Origin: Pelargonium cotyledonis
Lineage: Eukaryota; Streptophyta; Magnoliopsida; Geraniales; Geraniaceae
Assembly: GCA_036897625.1 (NCBI GenBank)
Contig: JAYMTA010000757.1
Coordinates: 1-24,548 of the forward strand
Reading direction: 5' to 3'
Length of the DNA stretch: 24,548 nucleotides
The position numbers and the translations under genes were made by a program. Position 1 is the first letter of the stretch. Each line of letters begins with the position of its first letter. Shown piece by piece: positions 1 through 12,500 of this stretch. The notes under the pieces were generated by a model that was given only the letters and a program-made list of their open reading frames with translations, did not search any database and was not told the origin of the DNA.

Positions 1-1526
1 ATATCAAAGTTCTAAATTTCAATTTATGTTGATGCAACTCCAAAAATCATTAGTCGAAAGAATGAATAGCAACGTATCATGTGGAGCTTGAGTCCTAGTT
101 TTATCCCCTCTCCGAATACCAAATTCGTCAAAAAGGACAAAGTCTATAGAAGTTCTATGGGGTACCAAGTTTGCTCCTCCTTTTGTTCGAACCTCGGCGA
201 TTTGTTTCTATTGAGGCTATTCGAAAGTGCTCCATGGCACCAACATGACTTTGATCATCGGAGGAGTCTGAACTCATATTTAAGTCATTTTAGGAGCTTA
301 CCAACAATTAGATCACTGAAGAGCACGTCGCTACTCTTCTCCAGTGCACTATTGTTACGTTTCAATCATCAAAATTCTCATATGCGCTCTCATGCCACGA
401 ACTCCCATGTGATCATGATCCATGATGATTGAAAAAGCTCGTACGGCCTCCCTTGTCGTAACCTTGAACACTAATGTTGAGACATTGGTGTCAAGACTAA
501 ATTTAGGCACACACGCTCCTTGCCCAATGGTTGTCTGTTACTTCATCTGCCCTATGGTTCTCAATTTGTAAGTAAGAATAAGCCCTCATGTAGATTCAAG
601 AGGCCACAAGGAAAGAATGTAAGATATATAAAGTGATATGCTAAGTTGTGCATGCGACATGCTCTCCTCAAAGATCCCGAAAGCTCTCAATATATTGGAC
701 TTAAAACATTTCTAAGAACAACAAACAAGGTGACCCATAGTATTGTTAGGTCGTCAGTTTGTATTACCTTTGGATTCTCTTTGTACTGATGATTTGATTT
801 AATATATTTAATCTGTTACCGTACAAAAAAAAAAGCATTTCTAAGAAAATTCTCTAATATGTGGATAAGACGGCATCGCGGCAACACATTTTAATATGCT
901 ATCAAAAAGACGCATCACATGTGCTTCAAACACAATAGTTTAGATTTTATTCATCTGAAAAAAACATATACTTGTCATATCTACTTATTAGAAATTTACA
1001 TTTTTTAATATTCACTATACATGATACTTCAGATTTTTCAAACTAAACAATGCATTGATTAATTGATAGGTCGAATTGATTTGTAGGTTGGGTTTCATTT
1101 TGATTCACTTAGTAGAAAAGACAAAGATGCTTGTAAAACCTCCAACTCAATCTTCAATAATTAATTTAAAATCAATTCTAAGAGCAAGAAGAACTGGAAG
1201 GTGAATCCACTTAAAGTAGCCAGTGTGAGAGGAAATGTTTGGTGAATTACAATATTGTGTTGCCATTTGACCATTTACAACCTGTTCATGAGCACATTCT
1301 ATGATTTCTTCACTGAGAAGCTATAGTAGATTCTGGGCTTGGTGTCCTCTAGCATTTGAGCACTTTCCAATTATGGTACATGTTACCAACAGAAGATGCA
1401 ATAGTGAGATAATAGAAAAACACGCACAAGTATTCTCTATATCAGCCAGAACTTATTTGTGATTAGTCATAAAAATAATCACTGGAGCTTACATTGGAAC
1501 TTATGAATCGAGAAACGGTACAGTAA
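1..1526. other. Intergenic DNA 3' of the OZ-like gene
   Basis: AT-rich sequence. An open frame at 79-432 (plus) encodes 117 residues with no recognisable domain and skewed, low-complexity composition, so I do not call it a gene. The one interpretable element is the small retroposon at 719-835. 850-1526 contains nothing I recognise apart from the 3' flank of the OZ-like gene. Confidence 0.4.
719..835 (+). mobile_element. Short poly(A)-tailed retroposon (5'-truncated LINE tail or similar)
   Basis: The insert ends in a run of ten A and is bounded by a perfect 12-base duplication, CATTTCTAAGAA, at 707-718 and 836-847. The body before the tail (TTTGTACTGATGATTTGATT...) resembles the 3' untranslated end of plant LINEs. 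There is no tRNA-like head, so a truncated LINE is likelier than a SINE. The perfect target duplication argues for a fairly recent insertion. Confidence 0.6.
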
Positions 1527-4500
1527 TCATCTTTCAATTATTCGCCTACTATTTCTTATTTCACCAAAATCCCCGTGCATGCTTTGATCACTGTGATCAT
1601 TAAACCTTCCAGATTGCCTTTTTCCAAATCCTCCTCTTCCTCTTCCCCGTCCAGATCCTCTGGCATTCATCTTCCGCCCGTCATTGCCTCCTCTTCCTCG
1701 GTATGATCTACCGAAGTCTTCACTGAAACCATTCGACCCAATTCCTGAGTCTCTGAAGTTTCCTATCCTACTGTATCTATTTCTGTGAGAAGGTTCATTA
1801 TCATCAGATTCTGAATCTCCATACCCATGAGAAACTTGGTGTGGCCTATAAAAGTCTTTGCTGGAACCATTGTATCCTACTCCTGAATTTCTGGTATTGC
1901 TGCAACCTTTGAAGCTTCCTCTTCTACTGGATTCTACTTTACCTCCTCTAGCTCTGGATCTATTTCGGCCAGAGGTTAGATCATCATCACTGTCATCATT
2001 ATCCGATTCTGAATGTCTATAGCTATGAGAAGCTCGAGGTGACCTGTACAAGTCTTCATTGAAACCATTTGATCTGATTCCTGTGTCTCTAGTGGAGTTC
2101 TGAATGCTGTGACCATTGAAGTTTCCTCTTCTATTATATTCTAGTTTACCTCCTGTGGATCTATTTCTTTGGGTCAGTAGATAATCATCACCATCACATT
2201 CTGAAGACAATGAACTATCTTCATCATCAGAATTTCTTCTGCTCTGAATAGCTCTTCTACCAGAACCAAATTTATTTCCTTCACTTTGCCTGGACACTGA
2301 ATTCCTACTTAAGTCTTCATCAACATCAGACCCAAGCTCAAATACTTTCGAGCCAAAGCTCATTCCATCGGATGGACCCGCTGAACCTCTTCTCTGTCTA
2401 TAATCGGCAACATTACTAGATCTCTGGTTTGAATGAACTGTGTGCTTCTCGTTCGAATGGAAGTCTAAATCATCCTCCTCAGAGTCAGACATTGCATAGT
2501 TTCGGCTTCGGGGCTTGGATACCTCATTAGAAGACCGAGACCTTGTTCTGGTACGAGCCAACATATTATTTTCTGAACCTTCATCATTTTCATATTTGGA
2601 GTACTTATTATCCTCTGATAGGTCATTTACAGATACTTTACGAGAAGGATTATCCGGAGTCTCGATCTCATAATTGTCGACATCATCAAAATCGTCAAAA
2701 TCATCAAATCCTATTCCTGGTCTACTAATATCAGGATCAGGATATTCTCTCTCATGGATTTTTGAACCTCGGTTCACCTTATCAGGACCATTTTTGAAAT
2801 CTCTATAGTTTCCTCCTTGACCTTGGCTATCCAAAAGAGAACTTTCACGCATAGCTGAATCTCCATACTCAAAAGCAGCAACATCTGCCCCGTCTGATTC
2901 ATCGTCATCAAAATCAAAATTCCAGACATTAGAATTTTCAATATTTGTCCTGGCACCAAACTTCTTTTCTTGCATATTGCCTTCCACATAATCATCAGGT
3001 GGCCGTTTGCATTCACACTTAAAACACACCATATTTCTTCTATAATTTAGGTAGTTGCACCTACAGTAAAACAGAATCCACAATAAGTAGCAACATAAGA
3101 AACAACTTGCTACTAGAGAATGCATTTGGAAGATGATACAATTTACAACGAATTTCCATTTTATGGTCGTAACAAAGATAATGCAAGGCGAAATGTTAAA
3201 AAATGCTGGGTAGAATCCTCCATGTTATATTTTGAACCCCATATTACTTGGGAGGCAATGTTCTAGAACTACTCAAGGAAAAACAGAAAAACAAAAAAGT
3301 AGAGGTGCATTCAAAACTTACTGAGAGCATTCCCATTCTCCTGGAAGAAGCTGTCTCTTGGGTTGATTGGCATCACACTGAAGGCAAATGGTGTTCTTTG
3401 CAAAATTCAAGAAGTCACATCTGAAACCATTACTTGGCTTTTTTAGTAGACTGCACAAAATTTTTACTTATCTAATTGTATCATATCACATATTACTATA
3501 TAAGGAATCATACTTGGAACAATGCCAGTCTCCTCTTTTCATCTCAACGTCATCACGTCCAATGCGCCTCTTTGGAGGGGTAGGAGGTTTCTTCACTTTT
3601 GGTAGAGGCCTCCTGATCACAGGACGAGGAAGATTTGGATCTATTGGAACTGCACTCAACTTGACAATCTGACGAAGTAACTTACGGACCACAGTCCTGA
3701 CAGATTTTTGCTTAATAAGTGACTTATTCTCAACGGATCCATTGACCTGAACCGGATCAAAAGCAAAGGTCGATAAAACACGCATGACATCAGCAGTCCG
3801 TGCCTCATCCTCCCTCTTAGGTACCAGAAATCCTCTAGCACAGGAGCTCCTCAAACTGCAGGAGCTACATACCTGAAGTAAAAATCAAAACACCCTTTGA
3901 AAAGTGCCATTCAAAATCAACTTTCATGGTTGTATATACATATAAAACGAGGTACAGAAAGTGAAGGAAAGAACAACAACAAAAAGCCTACTCCAACCAA
4001 AAGAAATAATTCAATCTTCGTAGCCAACAATATCAATAACTCAATACATATACGAACAATAATAGTATGTATTACGTATTTGTTTTAGGCCGAGCAACAA
4101 CTTAATTGCTAAAAAGGAAAAATTCCAAAATAAAAGCTTAATCTTTTTAAGCACCCGACATTACCAAACTCGGGTTATCTTCATTAACATGTGAAAAATC
4201 TAAGTACACAACACAAAAAAGGGCATGCCAATAAAATGCTTGGCAATCATTAACAAGTCAAGAGAAGCACTTACATCTCCTTCATTAAGGTGGGCATGTT
4301 TCCTCAGCATCTTTCCAGAAAAAGTTACCCTATTGTTGGCACTAGGGCATCCAAAGCCGACCAGAATCTGAATATCCTGTCTGGACAATGACCTGAAACA
4401 AATTCTCTATCTCAGCCCATTTGAAACAAACAATTAGTAATTAAGCTTGAGCATTCCTTGAACCAAGTATTGTAAACTTGAAACACTAACCTCAGGATAT

Positions 4501-5143
4501 CAAACCGGTCCTTCCCAAAGTTGAAGCAAGCAGTTTGGACCGCCTCGAAATCCTTGATCCTATCGAGCCCAGCAGCATTCAGAGTCCCAGAATCATTGTC
4601 AATCCCAGATTCTTGTACCTTATCGTCCTCGCTCTCGGTCTCGGTCTCGTCCTCCTCATTGTTCAAGACGTCAAAATACTTCTGCTGCACCAACCTCTCA
4701 ATCAGCTCAATCCACTCCGGCCATGGATGAACCAGCTCCACCTGAGACCCATCCTTCCTCTCCACCAAATCAACCGGGTTGGGGTTAAGCTCCACCAGCT
4801 TCGGCTCAGCTGAGCTGGCCTCGGAAGAAACGGAAGCTTCATTGCCGTCGGGTCCCAAATTCTGGTTCCGGGACTTTCTGGATTGGCGCCAAGCACGGAT
4901 GCGTTGCAGAGTTTGGTCCTTATCGGATATTTCTCGTTCGACGGCGTCGATTTGGTCGAACACGAAGCTCATGCGGGAGGAGAGGGTGGAGGGTTTGGAG
5001 TCGGAGGAGCTTGGTTGAGAAGTGGAGAAGGGTCGAATTGATCGGCCATGGGAGAACAGTATAGAAAGCTTGTGTTGAGGATAGCGTGTGAGATTATCAG
5101 AGGAGAGGCGTCTGAGGAGGAAAGAGAATGGAGTTTGTGCCAT
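1527..5143 (-). CDS. VAR3/OZ-family RanBP2-type zinc-finger organelle protein (5 exons, 920 aa)
   Basis: Exons 5' to 3': 5143-4491, 4392-4275, 3872-3514, 3420-3322, 3060-1527; all junctions are GT/AG and in frame. The protein has a presequence-like N-terminus rich in Arg/Ser with few acids (MAQTPFSFLLRRL...RSIRPFSTSQ). A conserved region follows with WPEWIELIERLVQQKYFD and GDVCSSCSLRSSCARG. Two RanBP2-type fingers (W-X-C-X2-C-X10-C-X2-C) have Cys at 375, 378, 389, 392 and at 408, 411, 422, 425. The roughly 490-residue tail is acidic, Ser/Arg-rich, repetitive and RGG-like. In Arabidopsis this family (VAR3/OZ1, OZ2) acts in plastid or mitochondrial RNA editing and splicing. The RPFST-like leader suggests a mitochondrial, OZ2-like member, but that is inference, so I give no symbol. 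It is longer than the 750-850 aa I recall for Arabidopsis members, mainly in the tail. Confidence 0.9.
1701..2168 (-). repeat. Coding tandem repeat in the OZ-like protein tail
   Basis: Three successive imperfect units start at residues 708, 776 and 836. Each begins with RNR and carries an R(R)GNF/RRGSF-type motif, a G(I/V)xxNGxxxDxxR motif and, in the first two, an HSESD/DSESDD acidic stretch. Unit lengths are about 68, 60 and 28 residues; the third lacks the middle and the acid stretch. The similarity is visible in the DNA as well, so the units arose by tandem duplication. An RGG-like segment (about 863-895, RGSGRGRGRGGFGK) follows. The role is unknown; RNA binding is plausible for the RGG part. 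Confidence 0.75.
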
Positions 5144-5144
5144 T

Positions 5145-5145
<1 letters not shown>

Positions 5146-5179
<34 letters not shown>
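5146..5179 (-). repeat. (CT)n microsatellite in the 5' UTR of the OZ-like gene
   Basis: About 17 uninterrupted GA units on the plus strand read as CT in the transcript. The tract ends only 2 bases before the ATG at 5143. Pyrimidine dinucleotide repeats are common in plant 5' UTRs and are prone to length change. Confidence 0.95.
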
Positions 5180-5181
<2 letters not shown>

Positions 5182-5794
5182 TAGGTTTGAATTAAACCCT
5201 CCATGGAAGTGGAGTGTGGGCTTGCTTAAACCCTACTTAGCGTTCGCCGTGAAGAAGAAGAAAATGTTTCCCGTTTTCGAATTCTAATGAAAATGATTTC
5301 AATTTCATCTACATGAGCATGGAATCAGTATGTGAATGTGATGTGAATCTGAATTTGTTTTTTTTCATTTTGAGATTTTTTTTGGAGACAAAACTTCCCG
5401 TTCAAAGATTATTTGGTTCATAAACTTTTGTGTTATAATTTAATTCGGTTCATGAATATTATTTCAACCTAAAATAGTCAAACTTTCGATGTTTCGATCC
5501 AATTATGTTCATAATTTTTTTTTACCCAGAATGTCGTCAACTCAAAATAGTTGCTAAACATTTAAATATTGACCGAAAATAGTCTCAAAACTTTCAAAAT
5601 TTCTACGGTTGCTGATAAATAAATAAGAACAAAGTTCAGACACCAGGACGAACAGAATTCAGAAGCTAAATTGGATACATGACAATTCAGGAACAAAATT
5701 TGGTCTTTTACTCATGATACAAAGAAAAAGAATATTCCAAACTATGGTAATTTCATCATCACCTCTCTATTTCACAACTATAGTCAACAGTAGT
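5180..5794. other. Spacer between REV3 and the OZ-like gene
   Basis: This stretch must hold the OZ-like promoter. 5390-5720 has the repetitive look of a common plant interspersed sequence, with recurring phrases such as TTTGGTTCATAAACTTTT, TTCGGTTCATGAA and AAAATAGTCAAAC/AAAATAGTCTCAAAAC. I see no protein-coding signal and could not assign the repeat to a family. Confidence 0.4.
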
Positions 5795-5800
5795 TTTATT
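5795..5800 (-). terminator. Probable poly(A) signal of REV3
   Basis: AATAAA occurs on the minus strand about 165 bases after the REV3 stop codon, a usual 3' UTR distance. Plant signals are loose, so the true cleavage site could differ. Confidence 0.45.
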
Positions 5801-5963
5801 CCATGAGAAATCTTGCTAAATTTACAACAAACGTATCATCAAATTACATAGTAATACAAGCATATATATAATATAAGACAGATAGATACATCAAATGTAA
5901 CATGTATTCATTTCATGGTAATGAGAGGCGTGGTGCAGTAGAAAATAAACCATGGCTTCAGAA

Positions 5964-6541
5964 TCAGAACCACTCAACGTTGCATTTTGGATACAAACCT
6001 TTATCTGAAGCAACAACAGAAAGACCCGCAAGTTCTTTCGCAACTTTCCGTCTCTCGAAGAACACCGAGCAAACGAGTGATGTGCACTTTACACCACTCT
6101 CCACAATCCAGTCCCCGCCTCCACAGTGTCTACAGATCTGCATATTCAAATTCAACCGAAATCAAATACCATATCATCTGTGTTCGTACATCCATGACAA
6201 TGCGAAAATCTACCAAACTGGACTGATAACAGAAAAGTTGTTTCGAGAGTGATGAAGATCATTTGCTGAAATGTAGTTTTTAACAAATACCGTAAAAAAT
6301 GGCCCTCAGCCAAGAAAACCAACAGATTCAGTTGGAGTCCTAAGAATTCAATGAAATAAAGCAAGTAACAAAGATACTTACAGCGGCAAGGTGTTGCATT
6401 TCCCTTTCCAGTTTTGCAGTTTTCCCAATCACAGATGTTGCAACTGCAGTTTCATTTTGGGAGCAATTACTGCATACATGGGATGACGCCTGAACCAACT
6501 CACCACATAATATACAATGTTTTGATAGATAGTAATAATCA
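5964..6541 (-). other. REV3: REV3 C-terminal cysteine clusters (CysA and CysB)
   Basis: The end of exon 25 and all of exon 26 encode two CX2C...C-type clusters. CysA has Cys at 1790, 1793, 1804 and 1807 (CILCG...CSNC). CysB has Cys at 1836, 1839, 1852 and 1857 (CRHCGGGDW...CTSLVC). In family-B polymerases CysB holds a [4Fe-4S] cluster and docks the small accessory subunits shared with pol delta; CysA is a zinc site. All eight cysteines are intact. The protein ends at KCNVEWF followed by a stop. Confidence 0.93.
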
Positions 6542-9500
6542 ATCCTCGTTCGGTGTGGATTTGGGGCATGAAAGGGGCGTTTAGCGAAAGCTTCCCTGAC
6601 TGGGCGGGGCATTTCAGTAAACCAGTGATTCAAATCCACTCCAACGAGTCCAAATACTCGTTGGAGAGCTGGATTTATCTGTTTGTTGATGTAGTATAGA
6701 TCATTCAATCTAAATGGCGAATTGATTGTTAAGAGATCTAATGGATCCACTACCATATCAACCAGGCGGGCCCCAGGCTCCCCATGGATTACAACATAAG
6801 GTATTCGTTCTCCATAACGCGGTTCTGCCCTGGGATCAGCTCTCATTGCTTTAGCAGCTAAAATTGCTCCTGGAGGCAGTGATGAGGCCCTTGTACTGTA
6901 GGTGCCCAAGCGAACCTCCTTCGCAAAAATAAAGTCCTGAAGAGATACCCTACCAGATAGAATCCGTGTCCATTGACGCTGCAAATACACTTTAACCTGC
7001 GTATACAACATGGTAAATCTCAATCTTACATTAAAATAAAGACCAAATAGTCCAGAACTAACTACCATCCAATTTGGTGGAAACTCAGCCACCAAATTTT
7101 CCAAAGATGATTATTATGACTTTTTCTTTTTGTAGGTGGCAATGAGACTCAGAGTGATGATAATGGAGATCATCGACAGGTTTTGAAGAAATGTAATTAC
7201 CTTCAAGTTTTTATTTTTAGTTTTTGCCCAATGTTAATTCCTATCATGTTGAATAACAAGGACTTCAGCAATGTGCTAATGAAAAGAAATAGGGAAAAAG
7301 CAGAATCACTAACTAGCAGTGGCTTGTTGAATCAACAAATATCTATTTTTCATGGCGCTTGAGTTAATGACTTCTGAAGCAGTGCATAAAGACAGATAAA
7401 AGGTTCACACATTTTTTACCTTCGCAATGTCTCGATGTTCAAAAAAATTTCTCAAACACTGTTCCATTGTCTTGGCTACAGCTTCACATGTATCTCTCCG
7501 TACTGTCTCAATACCTTTAGCATCAAAAGTAGGTTCGATTTGATCAGGGCTTTCGTAACTATATCCGACATAGCGCTTCTTAGTTAGAAGAAAGCACGGG
7601 TAGTAAACTTTCTCCATTTTTAATGTAACTGGATTAGGATTCATTGCAGTTACTGTAGATGCTATCTCCTGTCCAATTTGGAAAGATTCTTTGACAGTGC
7701 GCCCTTTCAGACGGACAAACATGCTGCATAAAGAAAGCCAATTTAACCAACCCAGTCTTCAGTACCAAACAATCTTAGATTGAACACTATAGAGCATGAT
7801 CCTTGTGGAAAAGTTGGCTCCGAGACAACATTTGTTTTTTATGCCAGTTAAAAGGTTAAATAAGTGGCTAAATGAAGAAAAATTTTATACTTCAAACATA
7901 GCAGTACAAAGCATATAAGAGACTTTACAGATATGGTTGTGACACTTTCCCTGCTATAGTAGACTTTAGTGAGGATTTTTTGGCCGAAATTTTAACTACT
8001 AGCAGCAAGTGAGAATTTTCTTTATACCTGTCAGTATCACCATAAATAACTTCACCATTCCACTTATTGTGAGTATTTACAAGTGAAATAGCATTTTCCA
8101 GAGTTCTACGGCCACATTGAACAATGCTATCTGCAAGCTCTGCACAAGGCATGCGCCCACTAAATCCAGCAGCCGTATAGCCATATGTTACATTTGCTAT
8201 TAGTTTCAAAGCAAGCTGCCTTGCATTGAAAATCTGTAGGAATTAAAAGGTTAGTGAATTTCATACCCGAAGTGATATTTATAACATAATTAACATCAAG
8301 ATGGCAAATGCACAGCTCAACAGATAACATGATAGTTTCATTCGAGCAGCCTGTACAAGGAGTTCATCATACATACTGCATAACAGTACACATTTAACTC
8401 TTAAAAACTGCACCAGACAGATGCTATGGAAATATAAATGAAAGAATTTCAGCCAACAATTTTAAACTACTGATCTGTTTATTTAAATGCATACGAGATG
8501 ATCAAATTATGAACATCAGAGACAATTTAGTGAACAAAAAAAGTAATGAACAGATGAAGAATAAAATATAAGCTTTATATCCAAATTAGATCATTAGTGG
8601 CTAGTAACAAAAATTATGTTGTTGGGTCATACCCTATGGAGAACTTGCTGAAAAGGAGCCAACTTTTTTATTGCCTGTTTCACCATTATTCTAGTTGATA
8701 GTATTTCTTCCAACAACCGGGGTAGCACTCCTTTACGTACCTATATGATGGCAATGAATACTGTTTCAATAGTGAACTGGATATACTTACAATAGAAATC
8801 ACATGGCTGCTTTTCAAAGAAAAAGTATATAAGACTTGACACAACATAGAGAGAGAGCTCATTTAACAACTTATAAATATCCCAAGGTAGTGAAGAACTT
8901 ATCAAGATAGACATAAGCAGTTGGACGTATTGTCCCATTACTTGGTAATATGACAAAACATATGAGTTTAAAATTACAGACTATATGATACTGATCACAG
9001 CTTTCCAGACTACTGATTGATTACCATCAATACGAAAGCAACAAAGCATTCGACAAATTTTGCACTCTAGAACAGTTTAGGTACCTTATACCCAAATGAT
9101 ACCAAACAACAATTATACATCCCATTTTGAGATTTATCAAAAGAGAAATATCAGAATGGCAAATTTTTGTGGTTATTGATGATAATTATCATTAGTAAGT
9201 GCATCCCCTTCTCCAACAATATCATCCCAGGAAGAACATCAACAACCTATTTGTAGCAATGCGCTATCACATAGTCCACAAACACACACACAAATCAGGC
9301 ATATTCAATCCAGCGAACTTTTTAGTATGATCTCACTACATTTATTCCACTTCATATAGCAGATGTACTACTCACTCCAAGCAAGTCATCCAATCACGAT
9401 TTATTTCATTCAGCCCCTCTATCTACCAGTCATTCCACGGATATTTTGCAGGATGCATGCATCTGTATCCTAAGACAAATTGAAATCAGAATAAACCTTT

Positions 9501-12500
9501 GTAGGCACATAAACAACACCATTTGGAGTAAGCAGTAATTGTTTCCTGAGATCCCGCAAGACACCTGGATCTGGTGAAAACGAACAAACCCCAAGCTTAT
9601 CTGCCTTTGAAGGTACAACATTTCCAAGGCATGTACAAAAGCAAAGGTTGTATGCAATTATCATTGATGGATAAAGAGACTGGAAATCCAAAACAACAAC
9701 TGGATCTGTATAAAAGCCAGATTCCGGTTCCATAACAAGAGGCAGGCACTCCATCGCTGGTTGAGAAGCAACCTGATAATTACAGAGTCAGGTAAACATA
9801 CGGCACATATTCTTAACATGCACAGTCAAAACACCAAATGAGAAGGAAGAATCAGATAAACAACAACATCAACAACAAAGCCATATCTCGAACAATGCCG
9901 GCGTAGGCTACATGAATCCATTTGCCAAATTTATGAGATCTACTTGTATTCTCCTCCTCCACTATCATATATAATGCTATCTCCTTAGTCAAAACAAGTG
10001 CTACATGTCTTTCCTTACTACCTTCCATTTTAACTAAGGTCTAACCCTGGCCCTTTTGATTCCTCCCAGTTGAAATCTCTTGTGTTTCCTCACATGATCA
10101 CTAGTCTCTCTACGCACCACAGGACCAAACCATCTTAAACGTTTACCCCACATTATCTTCAATTGATGCTACCCCAACTTTTCTTTGAATAACAAACACT
10201 CAATAGGGCAAGTGGTTGATTTCACTTGGTCCCTCGAGGTCCCAGGTTCGAGGCTCGGTGTTTGTACGCTTGCTGAACATAAAAAAAAAAAAAAAAAAAA
10301 AAAAACTTTTCTTCGAATAGTCTCATTCCTAAACTTATCCTTCCTAGTGTTACCACACATCCACCTCAACATTCTCATCTCTGCTGTCCACATTAAATGG
10401 CTTCGCATTCTCTTTTTGGCCCCACATTCAGTGCCATATAACATAGCTGGCCATACCTCTACCCTATAGAACTTTCCTTTGAACTCTAAGGGCATTCATT
10501 TATCACAAATAATTCCCAAGGCCCTATTGGCATGAACTTAGACCAATTGTCTATTGATACTTCTAATCATTCTGCCTAATAATGTTAGGCACAATCAAGC
10601 ACCATATCACAGGGAATATTAAAAGACAACTGAGGAACCTGTTGATTCCCTGGAGAAATGGCAAGATAGTTCTGTGTGTGTGCCAATCTCAGGAACATAG
10701 ATTCAACACGGTATTGTGAGCCTCGAGAGAGCACGGAGAAAAAGTCAATGCCAAAGACACGAGCTAGTTCTGATGTTCGATTTATCTGAAAAGCCACAAA
10801 TGTACATGACAGTTCAGAAAATAATGCAGAAAGAAATAGATATCACAAGTTAGTTAACATTCTAACCGTGTAAAACAAAAACTTGATATACATATTTACT
10901 ATTTGATTTAATTTAATAGCATCAGAATTGTGTATCTGTTTTTAGTGTGAACTTTATACATATAAGCAATAAAGTATTTTCTTAAAATGATATTTGAGAT
11001 CAGTCCATAGAAAGCAGCATGACAAATCTAACATTCCAGTTATTTTGTTTGTTGTTATACCATATCAAGTTGATTCATTATCTCTAGGTTCAGCCTGGCT
11101 CTATCGACAACATAATCAATACATCGATGTCTTGCTCGTCCAGAGCCACTTGAAAACCACTTTGTCAGCATCTTGTTTTGAATCAAAGGCACTTTTTGCC
11201 TCAACACAGATTCAGCTACAGCTTCAACAGTATACATTTTAAGCTTAACTTCACCACGCATCAGTCGCCAGACATTGAGGACAACTCTACCACCAACATG
11301 GACACCACTAGCATGAGTTCTGCCCCATTCATCCTCAATTACTGCATCACCTAATACGGCAGGATCAATGACCAAAGGTTCAGGATGAACAGTATCTGGT
11401 GTTGATTTCTCTGGAATCTCAGAATACCCAGCAGCTATCTTGGTTTTGGTTGGGGTACGAGATATGCTATTGAGCAAACCTATACCAAGATGTGAAGCTC
11501 TTTCTGCCAAAAAACCAAGAGATCCACCTTGAATATCCCAGCCCATGACCATATCTGGATCATATGAGCCCACAATCTCAATGAAGTGGCTAAATAACTG
11601 CTCCTCCTCAGCAAAAACTAACACATTGCAACATAATACTGCATCAAGATTCCTGCAGACCAACAGAAAGCATGAAAAAACAAATAAGGAAAAGATTTTC
11701 CAAGGAGTTACTAACTTTTCACTTTCAGTACATTAATTTTATGGAAATTGAAAGAGCGTTGAAGGAGTCACTTGGTACAACTGGTAATGTCCCCTGGATT
11801 CCTACTAGAGATTGGGAATCAAATCTCAGCTTCTTTAGGGTTGGGGGTTCATGGATCACAAAGAGCAGCCCAATCATAGGCCTAGCCCAATAGCTTTTTA
11901 GATACCTTTAACATAGAACTTACCTCCAAACTGTTCATTTATTTGAGAGAGAAAAAGCCAACAGCTGCTTACTTTGACTATGCCTAAACACAAGTGAATT
12001 TCACTCTTGGCGAAGGATAGTTAAGTGATGCAGATAACAGAATAATTTTAATAGATAAATACTGTTAGGACTTAGGTGACACCAAGGGAAAAAGAGTAAG
12101 AGCAGAAAAAGGAATCCATGAATGAGACACTAAGTCGGCTTTCTACAGATTACAACTCCAGATATACATATAACAATTAGAAACATGCTCTATGGTGTTT
12201 TTTCTATTCATGATTCCTTTCTCTGGCTAGGAAGCTTCAGGCTTCCACATAGTATTTCAATCCTCATCTCCAAGGATGCTTCAAGTTTTAGTTATTGCAG
12301 ATGTTTGTAGTCTTTTCTTTGCCTCCCCAACCCCTTTGTTCCAAGCCTGTCATTAGTTAGGTCTTATTTTGCTTGGGTGGTTTTTCCATGTCTCTCCATG
12401 TAATTTTTACTTTTTCATCTTTCTAATAAATCCAATTGGGATCTCTGCCAAACTCCCACCTCCTTGGTGGTTTGATTTAAAAAATAAAATAAAAAGAAAC

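Larger units (their letters stand above)
6382..10785 (-). other. REV3: REV3 exons 20-25: polymerase palm, fingers and thumb
   Basis: Residues about 1283-1834 form the catalytic core. Motif A is [15 protein letters not shown], with the metal-binding Asp at 1360 (exon 21). Motif B is [20 protein letters not shown], starting near 1463 (exon 23). Motif C is YGDTDS at 1523-1528, split across exons 23 and 24. KKRY (1576-1579) and [20 protein letters not shown] follow. All expected catalytic residues are present, so the enzyme looks active. The intron between exons 20 and 21 carries the nested LINE/SINE insertion. Confidence 0.95.

Noticed and set aside
79-432. 117-codon open frame on the plus strand
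   Set aside because: No recognisable domain, no homologue I know, no splice or promoter context; composition looks like chance in an AT-rich flank.
5902-6252. 116-codon plus-strand frame
   Set aside because: Antisense shadow of the last REV3 exon, which has clear family motifs on the minus strand.
10185-10469. 94-codon plus-strand frame with a poly-Lys run
   Set aside because: It crosses the SINE A tail and the antisense of the LINE remnant, so it is a by-product of those repeats.
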